From assembly GCA_041687115.1 (NCBI GenBank), contig JAWLCP010000002.1, positions 11,032 to 75,031 on the forward strand: a DNA stretch of 64,000 bases. The letters are read 5' to 3'. Shown in pieces: positions 1 through 7,788 of the stretch. The notes beneath the pieces were generated by a model. That model saw only the letters and a program-made list of their open reading frames with translations. It was not told the origin of the DNA and did not search any database. The number at the start of each line of letters is the position of its first letter. The stretch's first letter is position 1. Position numbers and translations under genes: made by a program. This DNA comes from SKLM01 sp041687115 (GTDB lineage: Bacteria; Chloroflexota; Anaerolineae; B4-G1).

Positions 1-114
1 CAGCCAATCGGTGTAGAAGGTCGTGGGGACACCGACGGCAGGATCAGTTATGCCGGCCAGGTTGAGGCCGAGTCGCCAGGCTTCCGCTTTGATGCCGTCT
101 GCCAGATCCTTCAT
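1..114 (-). CDS. queG: epoxyqueuosine reductase, N-terminal fragment (cut by window edge)
   Basis: Only the first 38 codons are in the window, read leftwards from an ATG at 112-114. The peptide begins MKDLADGIKAEAWRLGL and continues with NLAGIT and a FYTDWL segment, which matches the start of QueG: a helix, then the G-I-T/A strand, then F-x-x-W-L. QueG is the cobalamin and Fe-S dependent enzyme for the last step of queuosine synthesis in tRNA. The catalytic and cluster-binding parts lie outside the window, so the call rests on a short match. It is divergent from the nusA operon. A queuosine-precursor transporter gene about 12 kb away is consistent with use of this modification. Confidence 0.55.
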   Translation of the reverse strand, partial: MKDLADGIKAEAWRLGLNLAGITDPAVGVPTTFYTDWL

Positions 115-187
115 CGCTGGCACACTATAACGTACCGGGCAAAGGGTGTCAACGGGACTCGCTCGGCGCCAATCCCGTGGATTTTAC

Positions 188-216
188 TTGCGTGTTGCCA
201 GGACCCGTGTTATAAT
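188..216 (+). promoter_or_regulatory. sigma70-type promoter of the nusA operon
   Basis: TTGCGT at 188-193 and a perfect TATAAT at 211-216 are separated by 17 bases. Transcription would begin near 223, giving a leader of about 175 bases before nusA. No other gene lies between this promoter and nusA, so nusA is the first gene of the operon here; rimP, often found upstream of nusA, is absent. Confidence 0.75.
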
Positions 217-258
217 TTCGTTCGGATACGCGCAGGAAGAGACATAGGCGCAGCGGAG

Positions 259-283
259 AAGTGGGGACCCCCCACTTTTTTTT
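259..283 (+). terminator. intrinsic terminator/attenuator in the nusA leader
   Basis: An 8-bp GC-rich stem (259-266 with 270-277, arms AAGTGGGG and CCCCACTT, 3-base loop) is followed directly by a run of T (276-283). It lies about 60 bases downstream of the -10 box and 115 bases before the nusA start, so it would end transcripts before the operon unless read through. Two further small hairpins sit just before nusA (351-369 and 371-383). The position suggests control of nusA by premature termination; the signal that controls it is not visible. Confidence 0.75.
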
Positions 284-398
284 GTAGAATGGGTGTGTTG
301 TCCTGTTCGTCGGAGGTTGGGTGCCGACGCTTTGGTGTGAGGGGTGACAGTTAGCCAGCTGAAGGCTAAGCGGGGAAATCCCGTAGCAGGAGACAAGT

Positions 399-2372
399 AT
401 GAAGTCGGAATTCTTGTTGGCGTTTAATGAAATATGCAGTGATCGCGGGCTTCCTAGGGCGGTCGTTATCGACGCTGTGGAGAAGGCGTTGGTCTCCGCG
501 TATCGGCGCAACATAGATGCCAACACCGTGGAGAACGTCACGGCCGAGATCGACCCGACCAGCGGCGAGGCACGAATCTACGTCCAGAAGGAGGTCGTTG
601 AGGACGTTACGGACCCGGCGTGGGAGATCGGCCTGGTCGAAGCGCGGGCGATCGATCCGGAGGCTGAGTTTGGAGACTTGATCACCGTCGAGGACACCCC
701 TGATAACTTCGGCCGCATCGCGGCGCAGACTGCCAAGCAGGTCATTCTTCAGCGCATCCGGGAGGCCGAGCGCGATGTACAGTACGAGCATTACGTCGAG
801 CAAGAGGGCGAGATTGTCCATGGCACTGTCCAGAGCGTCCGGTCGAATGTGGTACTGGTGAACCTGGGCGGCGCCGAGGCCATTCTGCCGCGTAGCCAGC
901 AGGTGCCCGGTGAGAGATACCACATCCATCAGCGTCTGCGCGCGTACGTGCTGGAGGTTCGCCATACGAACCGTGGGCCGAAGATCGTCCTCTCCCGGAG
1001 CCACCCGAAGATGTTGCGCCGGCTCCTTGAGCTCGAGGTTCCGGAGATATTCAATGGGACCGTCGAGATCAAGGCGATTGCTCGCGAGGCGGGCTCCCGC
1101 TCCAAGGTTGCTGTGGCCGCTCGCCAGCCGGGCGTCGACCCCGTGGGTGCCTGCGTTGGCATGCGCGGTGTGCGCATCAAGTCGATCGTGAACGAGCTCG
1201 GTGGCGAGAAGATCGACGTCATCGAGTGGAGTCCGGACGCGGCGACGTTCATCGCCAAGGCGCTCAGTCCGGCCAAGGTGCTGAGTGTGCAGATGGACGA
1301 GGATCCGGATGGGCGGAAATCGGCGAGCGTCGTCGTTCCTGAGGATCAGCTGTCGCTCGCCATCGGTCGAGCGGGACAGAACGCGCGATTGGCGGCGAAG
1401 TTGAGCGATCACCGCATCGACATTCAGGGTGTCACCGAGGCGGCCACCTGGGCCTTGCAGCGCGTCAATGAGGATGCCGACGTGCTGCCGAGCCTGGGTT
1501 CGGCGGCGGAGCTGCTTCCCTCGGTCGCCAACATCCTGCAGCGCCACGAAGAGGAAGAGGACATGCCGTACTCCAGTGAGGAGTTGCTGAAGATGCGGCG
1601 GGTCATCGAGGCGGTGTGGAACCACTACGCGTCGCTGCGCAGCGCCGAGCGGGAGCGCCAGAAGGCGGAGGAGGACGCCCGTCTCGAGGCCCTGGAGAAA
1701 GTGCGCGAGATCATACCCGATGAGGCCTACGAGACGCCTGTCGAGGACATGGAGCTGGCCACGCGCACCGTCGGCCGTCTGGAGGGCGTCGGATTGGCGA
1801 CCGCTGGCCAGGTGATGGAGCGCTTGATCGCTGAGGGCGACGAAGGGCTCCTGGAACTGGACGGGATCGGGCCCAAGACCGTCGAGCAGGTGAAGCAAGG
1901 GATCAGCGAGCTTGGCTTGCTCGAGGGCGAACCCGCTCCGACGGAGGAAGAAGCCGTCGGTGAGGCAGAGGTGGAAGAGGGTGCCGCCGAGCTTGCTCCG
2001 GAGGGCGTGGAGGAAGGGGAAGCCCCCGTTGCCGAGGAAGTGGCGCCCGCAGAGGAAGAGGCACCGGCCGAAGAAGAGGCCGTGGACAAAGCGGCTGCGC
2101 TCGAGAGGGCGATGCGATCCCAGGATGTAGAGCCTGAAGAGGGAGAGGTCGGGGTTGAGGAAGAGGAAGCCGAGGAAGAGGAATTCGAGGGCGAAGGACC
2201 GGAGTACTTCTTCGAAGACGAAGAGCCGATCGACCGTGAGGAGAAGTTGAAGCGAGAGCGGGGCCGCCGCGTCCAGCTGGTGTACGATGAAGAGACGGGC
2301 GAGCTGATCCCGCGCCGTCGCCGGAAGCGAGAAGAGGGCCCCGAGGATTGGCAGGAGTATGTGGACTACTAG
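399..2372 (+). CDS. nusA: transcription termination/antitermination protein NusA with long acidic tail
   Basis: A 657-aa RNA polymerase-binding elongation factor that affects pausing, termination and antitermination. The N-terminal polymerase-binding domain (about 1-130) is followed by an S1 domain (about 133-200, GEIVHGTVQSV) and two KH domains (about 200-345, including VGMRGVRIKSI and IGRAGQNARLA). Around 447-500 is a helix-hairpin-helix-like segment (GRLEGVGLATA, LDGIGPKTVEQ). Residues from about 510 onward form an extremely Glu-rich tail ending in a short basic and aromatic stretch. The family is often 350-500 aa, so this one is long because of its C-terminus. The ATG has AGGAG six bases upstream. 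It heads the operon with ylxR and infB. Identification is firm; the role of the acidic tail is unknown. Confidence 0.97.
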   Translation: MKSEFLLAFNEICSDRGLPRAVVIDAVEKALVSAYRRNIDANTVENVTAEIDPTSGEARIYVQKEVVEDVTDPAWEIGLVEARAIDPEAEFGDLITVEDTPDNFGRIAAQTAKQVILQRIREAERDVQYEHYVEQEGEIVHGTVQSVRSNVVLVNLGGAEAILPRSQQVPGERYHIHQRLRAYVLEVRHTNRGPKIVLSRSHPKMLRRLLELEVPEIFNGTVEIKAIAREAGSRSKVAVAARQPGVDPVGACVGMRGVRIKSIVNELGGEKIDVIEWSPDAATFIAKALSPAKVLSVQMDEDPDGRKSASVVVPEDQLSLAIGRAGQNARLAAKLSDHRIDIQGVTEAATWALQRVNEDADVLPSLGSAAELLPSVANILQRHEEEEDMPYSSEELLKMRRVIEAVWNHYASLRSAERERQKAEEDARLEALEKVREIIPDEAYETPVEDMELATRTVGRLEGVGLATAGQVMERLIAEGDEGLLELDGIGPKTVEQVKQGISELGLLEGEPAPTEEEAVGEAEVEEGAAELAPEGVEEGEAPVAEEVAPAEEEAPAEEEAVDKAAALERAMRSQDVEPEEGEVGVEEEEAEEEEFEGEGPEYFFEDEEPIDREEKLKRERGRRVQLVYDEETGELIPRRRRKREEGPEDWQEYVDY

Positions 2373-2376
2373 TCCC

Positions 2377-2658
2377 ATGGGCAGGCGGACTGTGAGGCGA
2401 AAGCATATTCCGCAGCGGACGTGCGTTGGGTGCCGCACGGTGCGTCCCAAGCGAGAGTTGGTGCGCATCGTACGCACACCCGAAGGATGTGTGACTGTGG
2501 ACGAGACGGGCAAGCGCAGTGGTCGCGGCGCCTATCTCTGCCCGGAGCCCAGTTGCTGGGAGAGAGCCCTGTCGAAGGGCCAGCTGAGCCGCGCACTGCG
2601 GACGAATCTGACAGAGGAGGTCCGAGCTCGGCTTCGAGAATACGCGGCCGGTCTTTGA
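2377..2658 (+). CDS. ylxR: YlxR family RNA-binding protein
   Basis: A small basic protein of about 93 aa between nusA and infB, the usual place for YlxR (DUF448). The diagnostic N-terminal motif is present (IPQRTCVGCRTVRPK), then LVRIVRT and the GRGAYLC signature, with conserved basic residues through the helical end. Family members bind RNA, and in some species influence transcription or RNase P; the role here is inferred. The start is uncertain. An ATG at 2359 overlaps the end of nusA and has AGGAG only one base upstream. The ATG at 2377 gives the normal family N-terminus and was chosen. Confidence 0.9.
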   Translation: MGRRTVRRKHIPQRTCVGCRTVRPKRELVRIVRTPEGCVTVDETGKRSGRGAYLCPEPSCWERALSKGQLSRALRTNLTEEVRARLREYAAGL

Positions 2659-2695
2659 CCAGGGACCGGAGCTTTGATGAAGGGAGTGGGTGAAG

Positions 2696-4504
2696 ATGAA
2701 TGACGAAGTGAGGATCCGGGAAGAGGGCGTCGTTGAGATCCCAGAGTTCCTGACGGTGCGCGAGCTGGCTCAGCTCCTTGATGTCAGCCCCATCGACGTG
2801 ATCAAGGAGCTGATGAGCGCCGGCGTGATGGCGAACATCAATCAGGAGATCGACTACGAGACGGCGGCTATTGTGGCGCAGGAGATGGGTTTCGAGCCTG
2901 TGGAGGAATCTCAAGTCGCTGTCGAGGAGGTCGCGGAAGAGGGGCCAAGCCCTCTGTGGGAGCGATTCTACGCCGGTGAGGCTCCCGAGAATCTGAAACC
3001 GCGCCCGCCCGTGGTCACAACTCTGGGACACGTGGATCATGGAAAGACGTCGCTGCTGGATGTCATCCGCCATACGAACGTGGCCGGCGGCGAGGCGGGG
3101 GGGATTACCCAGCATATCGGCGCCTATCAGGTGCAGCACGACGGACAACTCATCACCTTCATTGACACGCCCGGTCACGAGGCTTTCACGGAGATGCGGG
3201 CCCGGGGAGCGCACACCACCGACATCGCCATCCTGGTGGTAGCGGCCGACGACGGCGTCATGCCGCAGACCATTGAGGCTATCAATCACGCCCGGGCTGC
3301 TCGTGTCCCCATCGTGGTGGCGCTCAACAAGATGGATCTGGCCACCGCTCAACCGGAGAAAACCAAGCAGGAGCTGGCCGATCAAGGTCTGGTACCTGAC
3401 GATTGGGGCGGAGAGACGCTCTGCATCCCCGTCTCCGCCAAGGACAAGACAGGCCTGGCGGATCTCCTAGACGCCCTCCTGCTCGTGGCGGAGGACTCCG
3501 AACAGATCAAGGCGAATCCGGACCGCCCAGCGATGGGCACGGTCCTGGAAGGCCGCCTGGATCGAGCGCGCGGCGCGACGGCGACGGTGCTGGTGCAGAA
3601 TGGGACATTGTATATCGGGGATGACATCGTTGCAGGGCTCAGTTGCGGCCGCGTGCGGCAGATGATCGACCAGAACGGAGAGCCGATAAGGGAGGCGGGG
3701 CCTTCCACGCCTGTTCTGGTTCTCGGTCTGTCCGATGTGCCTGAGGCGGGGGAGATTTTCAAGGTCGTCGCGGAGTCCTGCATCGCCCGTGAGATCGTCG
3801 CCCAGCGTGAGGACGAGCTTGCGGCCGAGGCTCCCGGGCCCTTGCGGACGTTTACGCTCGACGACTTCGCTAGCCGGATCAAGGCTGGAAGGGCGAAGGA
3901 GCTCAACCTCATCATCAAAGCGGACGCACAGGGCTCCATCAGTCCCATCGTCAGCTCGTTGGGGCAATTGGGCGATGAGGAGTTGAAGGTCAACATCCTC
4001 CACGCTGCAACGGGGAGCATTGGCAAGTCGGACGTCAACCTGGCTATCGCCTCTCGGGCGATTATCATTGGCTTCAACGTGAGGCCAGATCCGGCCGCGC
4101 GTAACCTGGCGGAGAGCGAGGGCGTGGACATCCGGACGTATGACATCATCTACAAGCTGATAGATGACGTCGATCAGGCGCTGAAAGGATTGCTCGAACC
4201 CACGTACGTCAAGGTGCTGGTGGGGGAGGCGGAGGTGCGCGATACGTTCCACATCCCCGACCTTGGCACCGTGGCCGGGTGTTACCTTCGCAAGGGAGAG
4301 GCGAGGAGAAACGCCAGGGCCCGGGTCATTCGAGATGGCAATCAGCTGCACGACGGTCCTGTCTCTTCGCTCAAGCGCTTCGCGGAGGACGTCCGTACGG
4401 TTCGGAAGGGCTACGAGTGTGGGGTGGGGCTAGCTGGCTTCAGTGACTTCGAGATTGGCGACGTGATCCAGTTCTACGAAGAGCGGGAGCAGCAGGCCGA
4501 GTAG
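2696..4504 (+). CDS. infB: translation initiation factor IF-2 (short form)
   Basis: The GTPase that places initiator tRNA on the small ribosomal subunit. A short N-terminal IF2_N-like domain (LTVRELAQLLDVSP) precedes the G domain with GHVDHGKT (about residues 110-117), DTPGHEAF, NKMD and SAK, then domains II-IV with the IF-2 C-terminal core. At about 602 aa it lacks the long N-terminal extensions of E. coli IF-2. The ATG at 2696 has AGGGAG nine bases upstream; an in-frame GTG at 2690 lies only three bases from that site and is less likely. It sits between ylxR and rbfA. Confidence 0.97.
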   Translation: MNDEVRIREEGVVEIPEFLTVRELAQLLDVSPIDVIKELMSAGVMANINQEIDYETAAIVAQEMGFEPVEESQVAVEEVAEEGPSPLWERFYAGEAPENLKPRPPVVTTLGHVDHGKTSLLDVIRHTNVAGGEAGGITQHIGAYQVQHDGQLITFIDTPGHEAFTEMRARGAHTTDIAILVVAADDGVMPQTIEAINHARAARVPIVVALNKMDLATAQPEKTKQELADQGLVPDDWGGETLCIPVSAKDKTGLADLLDALLLVAEDSEQIKANPDRPAMGTVLEGRLDRARGATATVLVQNGTLYIGDDIVAGLSCGRVRQMIDQNGEPIREAGPSTPVLVLGLSDVPEAGEIFKVVAESCIAREIVAQREDELAAEAPGPLRTFTLDDFASRIKAGRAKELNLIIKADAQGSISPIVSSLGQLGDEELKVNILHAATGSIGKSDVNLAIASRAIIIGFNVRPDPAARNLAESEGVDIRTYDIIYKLIDDVDQALKGLLEPTYVKVLVGEAEVRDTFHIPDLGTVAGCYLRKGEARRNARARVIRDGNQLHDGPVSSLKRFAEDVRTVRKGYECGVGLAGFSDFEIGDVIQFYEEREQQAE

Positions 4505-4534
4505 TGCTGCAGAGCTGGAGGGCATTGAATCGCG

Positions 4535-4906
4535 ATGGGCAAAAAGTATCAACGCCGTGTATCGGAGCTCGTTCACGTCCGCTTGTCCAACCTTCTGGAG
4601 CGCGAAGTCAAGGATCCGCGCCTGGATATGGTCACCATCACCGACGTGGTGGTGACGCCCGACGCAGCGCGCGCCAACGTCTACTTCACCGTGCTGGGTG
4701 GAGAAGGGGCGGTCAAGCAGGCTCAGGAGGGGCTGGAAAGCGCGGCCGGTTGGCTGCGTCGTGAGCTGGGCCGAGAGCTGCGCCTGCGCAGGACACCCGA
4801 GCTGGTCTTCCACTACGATCGTTCGGTGGAGAGGGGCGAACGGATCGCTGCAATACTCGACGAGTTGGGACTCGGTGACGAAGAGAGCGACACTGAGGCG
4901 AGCTAG
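4535..4906 (+). CDS. rbfA: 30S ribosome-binding factor RbfA
   Basis: A 123-aa type II KH-fold protein that binds the immature small subunit near the 16S rRNA 5' end and is needed for its maturation. It shows the family pattern: an N-terminal RRVSEL helix, EVKDPRL and VTITDVVVTPD strands, VYFTVLG, a long helix with LRRELG, then LRRTPELVFHYD. The acidic C-terminal tail is normal. A GGAGG-like site lies about 15 bases upstream. Its last 32 bases overlap the proposed GTG start of the next gene, suggesting tight operon packing. Confidence 0.95.
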   Translation: MGKKYQRRVSELVHVRLSNLLEREVKDPRLDMVTITDVVVTPDAARANVYFTVLGGEGAVKQAQEGLESAAGWLRRELGRELRLRRTPELVFHYDRSVERGERIAAILDELGLGDEESDTEAS

Positions 4907-5873
4907 CCAACTCATTCGAGAGGCTGATCAGCCTCTACTCATATGTCACGTCGCCCCGGATGGTGATGCCCTCGGAAGTCTGACCGGGCTGGCTCGGGCG
5001 TTGCGCCGGATCGGTCAGTCGCCAATTGCGGCGTGTGCCGACGGTGTTCCTTCCCGGTTCAACTATGTCCCGGGTGTCGAGTCGGTCGTTCAGGAAGTGA
5101 ACGATTTCTTCGATCTGGTGATTGCCGTCGACTGCTCTCACCCGGAGAGGTTGGGGCTGTTTCGTGAGCTGCCCCACTTCGATCAGCATCCTCTGATCAA
5201 TATTGACCATCACGTCACCAATGTCGGTTTTGGTGACGTCAATGTGGTCGATCCCCGCGCATCATCCACCGCTGAAGTCATCCTGGAGTTGCTCGATCAC
5301 CTCCATGTCAACCTTGACGAATCGTTGGCCACCTCCTTGCTGGTCGGCATCGTCACCGACACGCGTGGATTCCGTACCAACAACGTGACGCCGCAGGTAC
5401 TCCGAGCTGCCTTGCGGTTGATGGAGGCCGGGGCGTCGCTGCCCTATGTCAGCCAACACGGTCTGGATCGAAGGCCGATGGCTGTCATTCGCTTGTGGGG
5501 GGCCGCCCTTTCCCGCCTTCGGTCTGAGGACAGCGTCGTCTGGTGCACTATCCCGTTGAGCATGCGGCGTGGGGTCGGCTATCAGGGCGGGGGCGACGCC
5601 GGGTTGGCGAGTTTCCTGCTGAGTGCCGACGAAGCCGACATCTCCCTCGTTCTCGCCGAGCAGGAGGATGGCCGAATTGATGTGGGGATGCGTGCCGCTC
5701 CTGGTTTCGACGTCGCCCGGTTCGCACTCCGCTTCGGGGGAGGCGGCCATGCCCTTGCTGCCGGCTTCGACACGGAGGGGCCACTGGATCAGGCAGAGGA
5801 GCGGGTGTTGGATGCCTTGCGGGCCGACCTGACCGATCAGCGGGCGTCCGACGCTGGGACGCCAGACGCCTAG
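4875..5873 (+). CDS. nrnA: DHH/DHHA1 phosphoesterase, NrnA-like (oligoribonuclease/pAp phosphatase)
   Basis: About 332 aa from a GTG at 4875 inside the end of rbfA; the reading frame is open further upstream but that part is rbfA read in another frame. Conserved elements are HVAPDGDALGS (motif I), a VDCS strand, NIDHH (the DHH motif), TDTRGF, and the C-terminal GGGGHALAAG signature of DHHA1. Family members degrade short RNA oligonucleotides and dephosphorylate pAp. Location between rbfA and truB is the common arrangement in Firmicutes and Chloroflexi. The start codon is an inference from length and lack of other candidates. Confidence 0.9.
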   Translation: MTKRATLRRASQLIREADQPLLICHVAPDGDALGSLTGLARALRRIGQSPIAACADGVPSRFNYVPGVESVVQEVNDFFDLVIAVDCSHPERLGLFRELPHFDQHPLINIDHHVTNVGFGDVNVVDPRASSTAEVILELLDHLHVNLDESLATSLLVGIVTDTRGFRTNNVTPQVLRAALRLMEAGASLPYVSQHGLDRRPMAVIRLWGAALSRLRSEDSVVWCTIPLSMRRGVGYQGGGDAGLASFLLSADEADISLVLAEQEDGRIDVGMRAAPGFDVARFALRFGGGGHALAAGFDTEGPLDQAEERVLDALRADLTDQRASDAGTPDA

Positions 5874-5880
5874 ACAAGGG

Positions 5881-6813
5881 ATGCCTCACGGAGTCCTGAA
5901 CGTCGATAAGCCGCTTGGAGAGACCTCGCACGACGTTGTGGAGCGCGTGCGGGAGCTGACCGGCGTTCGCCGTGTCGGTCATGCGGGTACCCTGGATCCG
6001 CTGGCGACCGGTGTGCTGCTCGTCTGTGTTGGCCGGCCTGCCACCCGTGTCGCCGAGTTTCTGATGGACAGGCCGAAGACGTATCGCGCGGAGGCTCGGC
6101 TGGGGCTCACCACCGATACGTTCGATGCCGAGGGTCGAATCGTCGCCAAATCGCCCGTCGACGTGGGTCGGGATCAGGTTGAGGAAGCACTGAACCGGTT
6201 CCGAGGCTCCATTGAGCAGCTCCCGCCCATGTACTCCGCGGTCAAGCACAAGGGGAAGCCCCTCTATCGCCTCGCTCGCCAGGGCATCGAGGTGGAGCGT
6301 GCCTCGCGTCGAGTTGAGGTCTATCGTCTGGAGCTGGTCGAGTGGGACCCCCCGGACTGCTCGCTGGAGATGAGGTGCTCGGCCGGGACCTATGTGCGGG
6401 TGCTGGTTCACGAGCTCGGTCAGGCCCTCGGCTGCGGTGCCTACGTGACCGGCCTGACTCGGCTTGCCAGTGGCTCATTCCGTCTGGAGCATGCGGTAAG
6501 CCTGGACCGATTCGCTCACATGGCCAGGGAGAGCCGCTGGCCTCAGTTGCTTCTTCCCATCGACGATGCCCTCACCGATCAGTTCCCGGCTCTTACGCTG
6601 GATGAGGATGCAGCGCGACGGCTGTGCTCCGGACAGATGCTCCAGCGTGGTGGCACGGAGGCCGAAGACGGGGCATGGGTCCGGGTGTACGGACCGGAGG
6701 GTCGCTTCCTGGCGCTGGCCTCCTATGATGCGGGCGATGAGGTCTGGCGTCCGCGGAAGGTGTTCGTCTCCCCATATCCGGGACCGGGTTCCGAGCTCGA
6801 CGAACGAGGCTGA
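5881..6813 (+). CDS. truB: tRNA pseudouridine-55 synthase TruB
   Basis: A 310-aa enzyme that makes pseudouridine at position 55 of the tRNA T loop. The N-terminus has GVLNVDKPLGETSHDVV, and the catalytic motif HAGTLDPLATGVL holds the nucleophilic aspartate. Further family blocks are PPMYSAVKHKGKPLYRLAR, then MRCSAGTYVRVLVHELG and TGLTRLASGSF. A short PUA-like C-terminal part follows. It starts eight bases after nrnA and ends four bases before ribF, so the three are surely cotranscribed. Confidence 0.97.
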   Translation: MPHGVLNVDKPLGETSHDVVERVRELTGVRRVGHAGTLDPLATGVLLVCVGRPATRVAEFLMDRPKTYRAEARLGLTTDTFDAEGRIVAKSPVDVGRDQVEEALNRFRGSIEQLPPMYSAVKHKGKPLYRLARQGIEVERASRRVEVYRLELVEWDPPDCSLEMRCSAGTYVRVLVHELGQALGCGAYVTGLTRLASGSFRLEHAVSLDRFAHMARESRWPQLLLPIDDALTDQFPALTLDEDAARRLCSGQMLQRGGTEAEDGAWVRVYGPEGRFLALASYDAGDEVWRPRKVFVSPYPGPGSELDERG

Positions 6814-6816
6814 TCG

Positions 6817-7761
6817 ATGCGCATTGTCCACCGTCTGAGCGAAGTACGTCCACCGTCACGTTCCTACGTCACTGTGGGCGTCTTCGATGGGGTACATCGG
6901 GGTCACCAGCGGATCATCGGAGGCCTGGTGGATGCAGCCCGCGCCACAGGGAACGACGCGGTCTCCGTTACCTTCGACCCTCATCCGGCTGCTGTGCTGA
7001 GTGAGACCGCCCCCCTTCTGTTAACCACGATTGGGGAGCGGATCGAGCTGATGGCGGACCTCGGGCTGGACACGCTGGTTGTGTTCCCATTCACCGAAGA
7101 GGTTGTGCGTACCCCGGCCGCTGATTTCGTGGAGAGCTTGGTGCACCATCTCCGTCTGGCCGAGCTGTGGGTTGGGCCGGATTTTACCCTTGGCCACGAG
7201 TGCGAGGGGGACATCCCGTTCCTGCAAAGCATGGGGTGTCGCCGCGGGTTCAAAGTGCGGGTCGTCGAGCCGGTGGAGTGGGGAGGCGGTGTCGTCCACA
7301 GCAGTCGTGTGCGAGAGGCTCTGCGCCGAGGAGACGTCCGGGAGGCGACCGGTTGCCTGGGCCGTCCCTATCGGCTGTCCGGGGTCGTTGTCCATGGGCG
7401 CGGAATTGGCCAAGATATCGGCGTGCCCACGGCCAACATCTCACCGCCGCCAAATCGCCTCGTTCCCGCCGGGGGGGTCTACGCGTGTTGGGCGCACACG
7501 GAGCGGTGGGGTACATTCCCGGCGGCGGCCAACATCGGCACCCGCCCGACGTTCACGGCCAATGCCCAGGGTCTGACAGTGGAAGCGCACTTACTCGATT
7601 TCGACCGCCGGCTCTACGACCAGGTGTTGGGGCTCGATTTTGTCAAGCGCTTGCGGGACGAGCGTACCCACCCCACGTTGAACGCGTTGGTAGCGCAGCT
7701 TCGGGAGGATATCGCGCAGGTCAGAGCGCTTCTGGCTGAGAGAAACCCCGGCGAAGGATAA
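6817..7761 (+). CDS. ribF: bifunctional riboflavin kinase/FAD synthetase
   Basis: A 314-aa enzyme that turns riboflavin into FMN and then FAD. The N-terminal FAD synthetase half has GVFDGVHRGHQ (nucleotidyltransferase GxFDGxHxGH), TFDPHP and the VGPDFTLGHECEGD region. The HSSRVREAL motif ends that half. The C-terminal kinase half carries GRGIGQDIGVPTANI, the PTAN motif, and NIGTRPTF. It is the last gene of the nusA operon and lies convergent to the next gene, with a short GC-rich inverted repeat after it (AGCCC/GGGCT near 7761-7774) that may help termination. Confidence 0.97.
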   Translation: MRIVHRLSEVRPPSRSYVTVGVFDGVHRGHQRIIGGLVDAARATGNDAVSVTFDPHPAAVLSETAPLLLTTIGERIELMADLGLDTLVVFPFTEEVVRTPAADFVESLVHHLRLAELWVGPDFTLGHECEGDIPFLQSMGCRRGFKVRVVEPVEWGGGVVHSSRVREALRRGDVREATGCLGRPYRLSGVVVHGRGIGQDIGVPTANISPPPNRLVPAGGVYACWAHTERWGTFPAAANIGTRPTFTANAQGLTVEAHLLDFDRRLYDQVLGLDFVKRLRDERTHPTLNALVAQLREDIAQVRALLAERNPGEG

Positions 7762-7788
7762 GCCCCTCAGGGCTCGAGGGTAGTCACC

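Noticed and set aside
366..2513. Long minus-strand open frame of about 715 codons opposite nusA
   Set aside because: It is antisense to a firmly identified gene, has no family pattern and no start signal; GC-rich coding sequence commonly leaves the opposite strand open.
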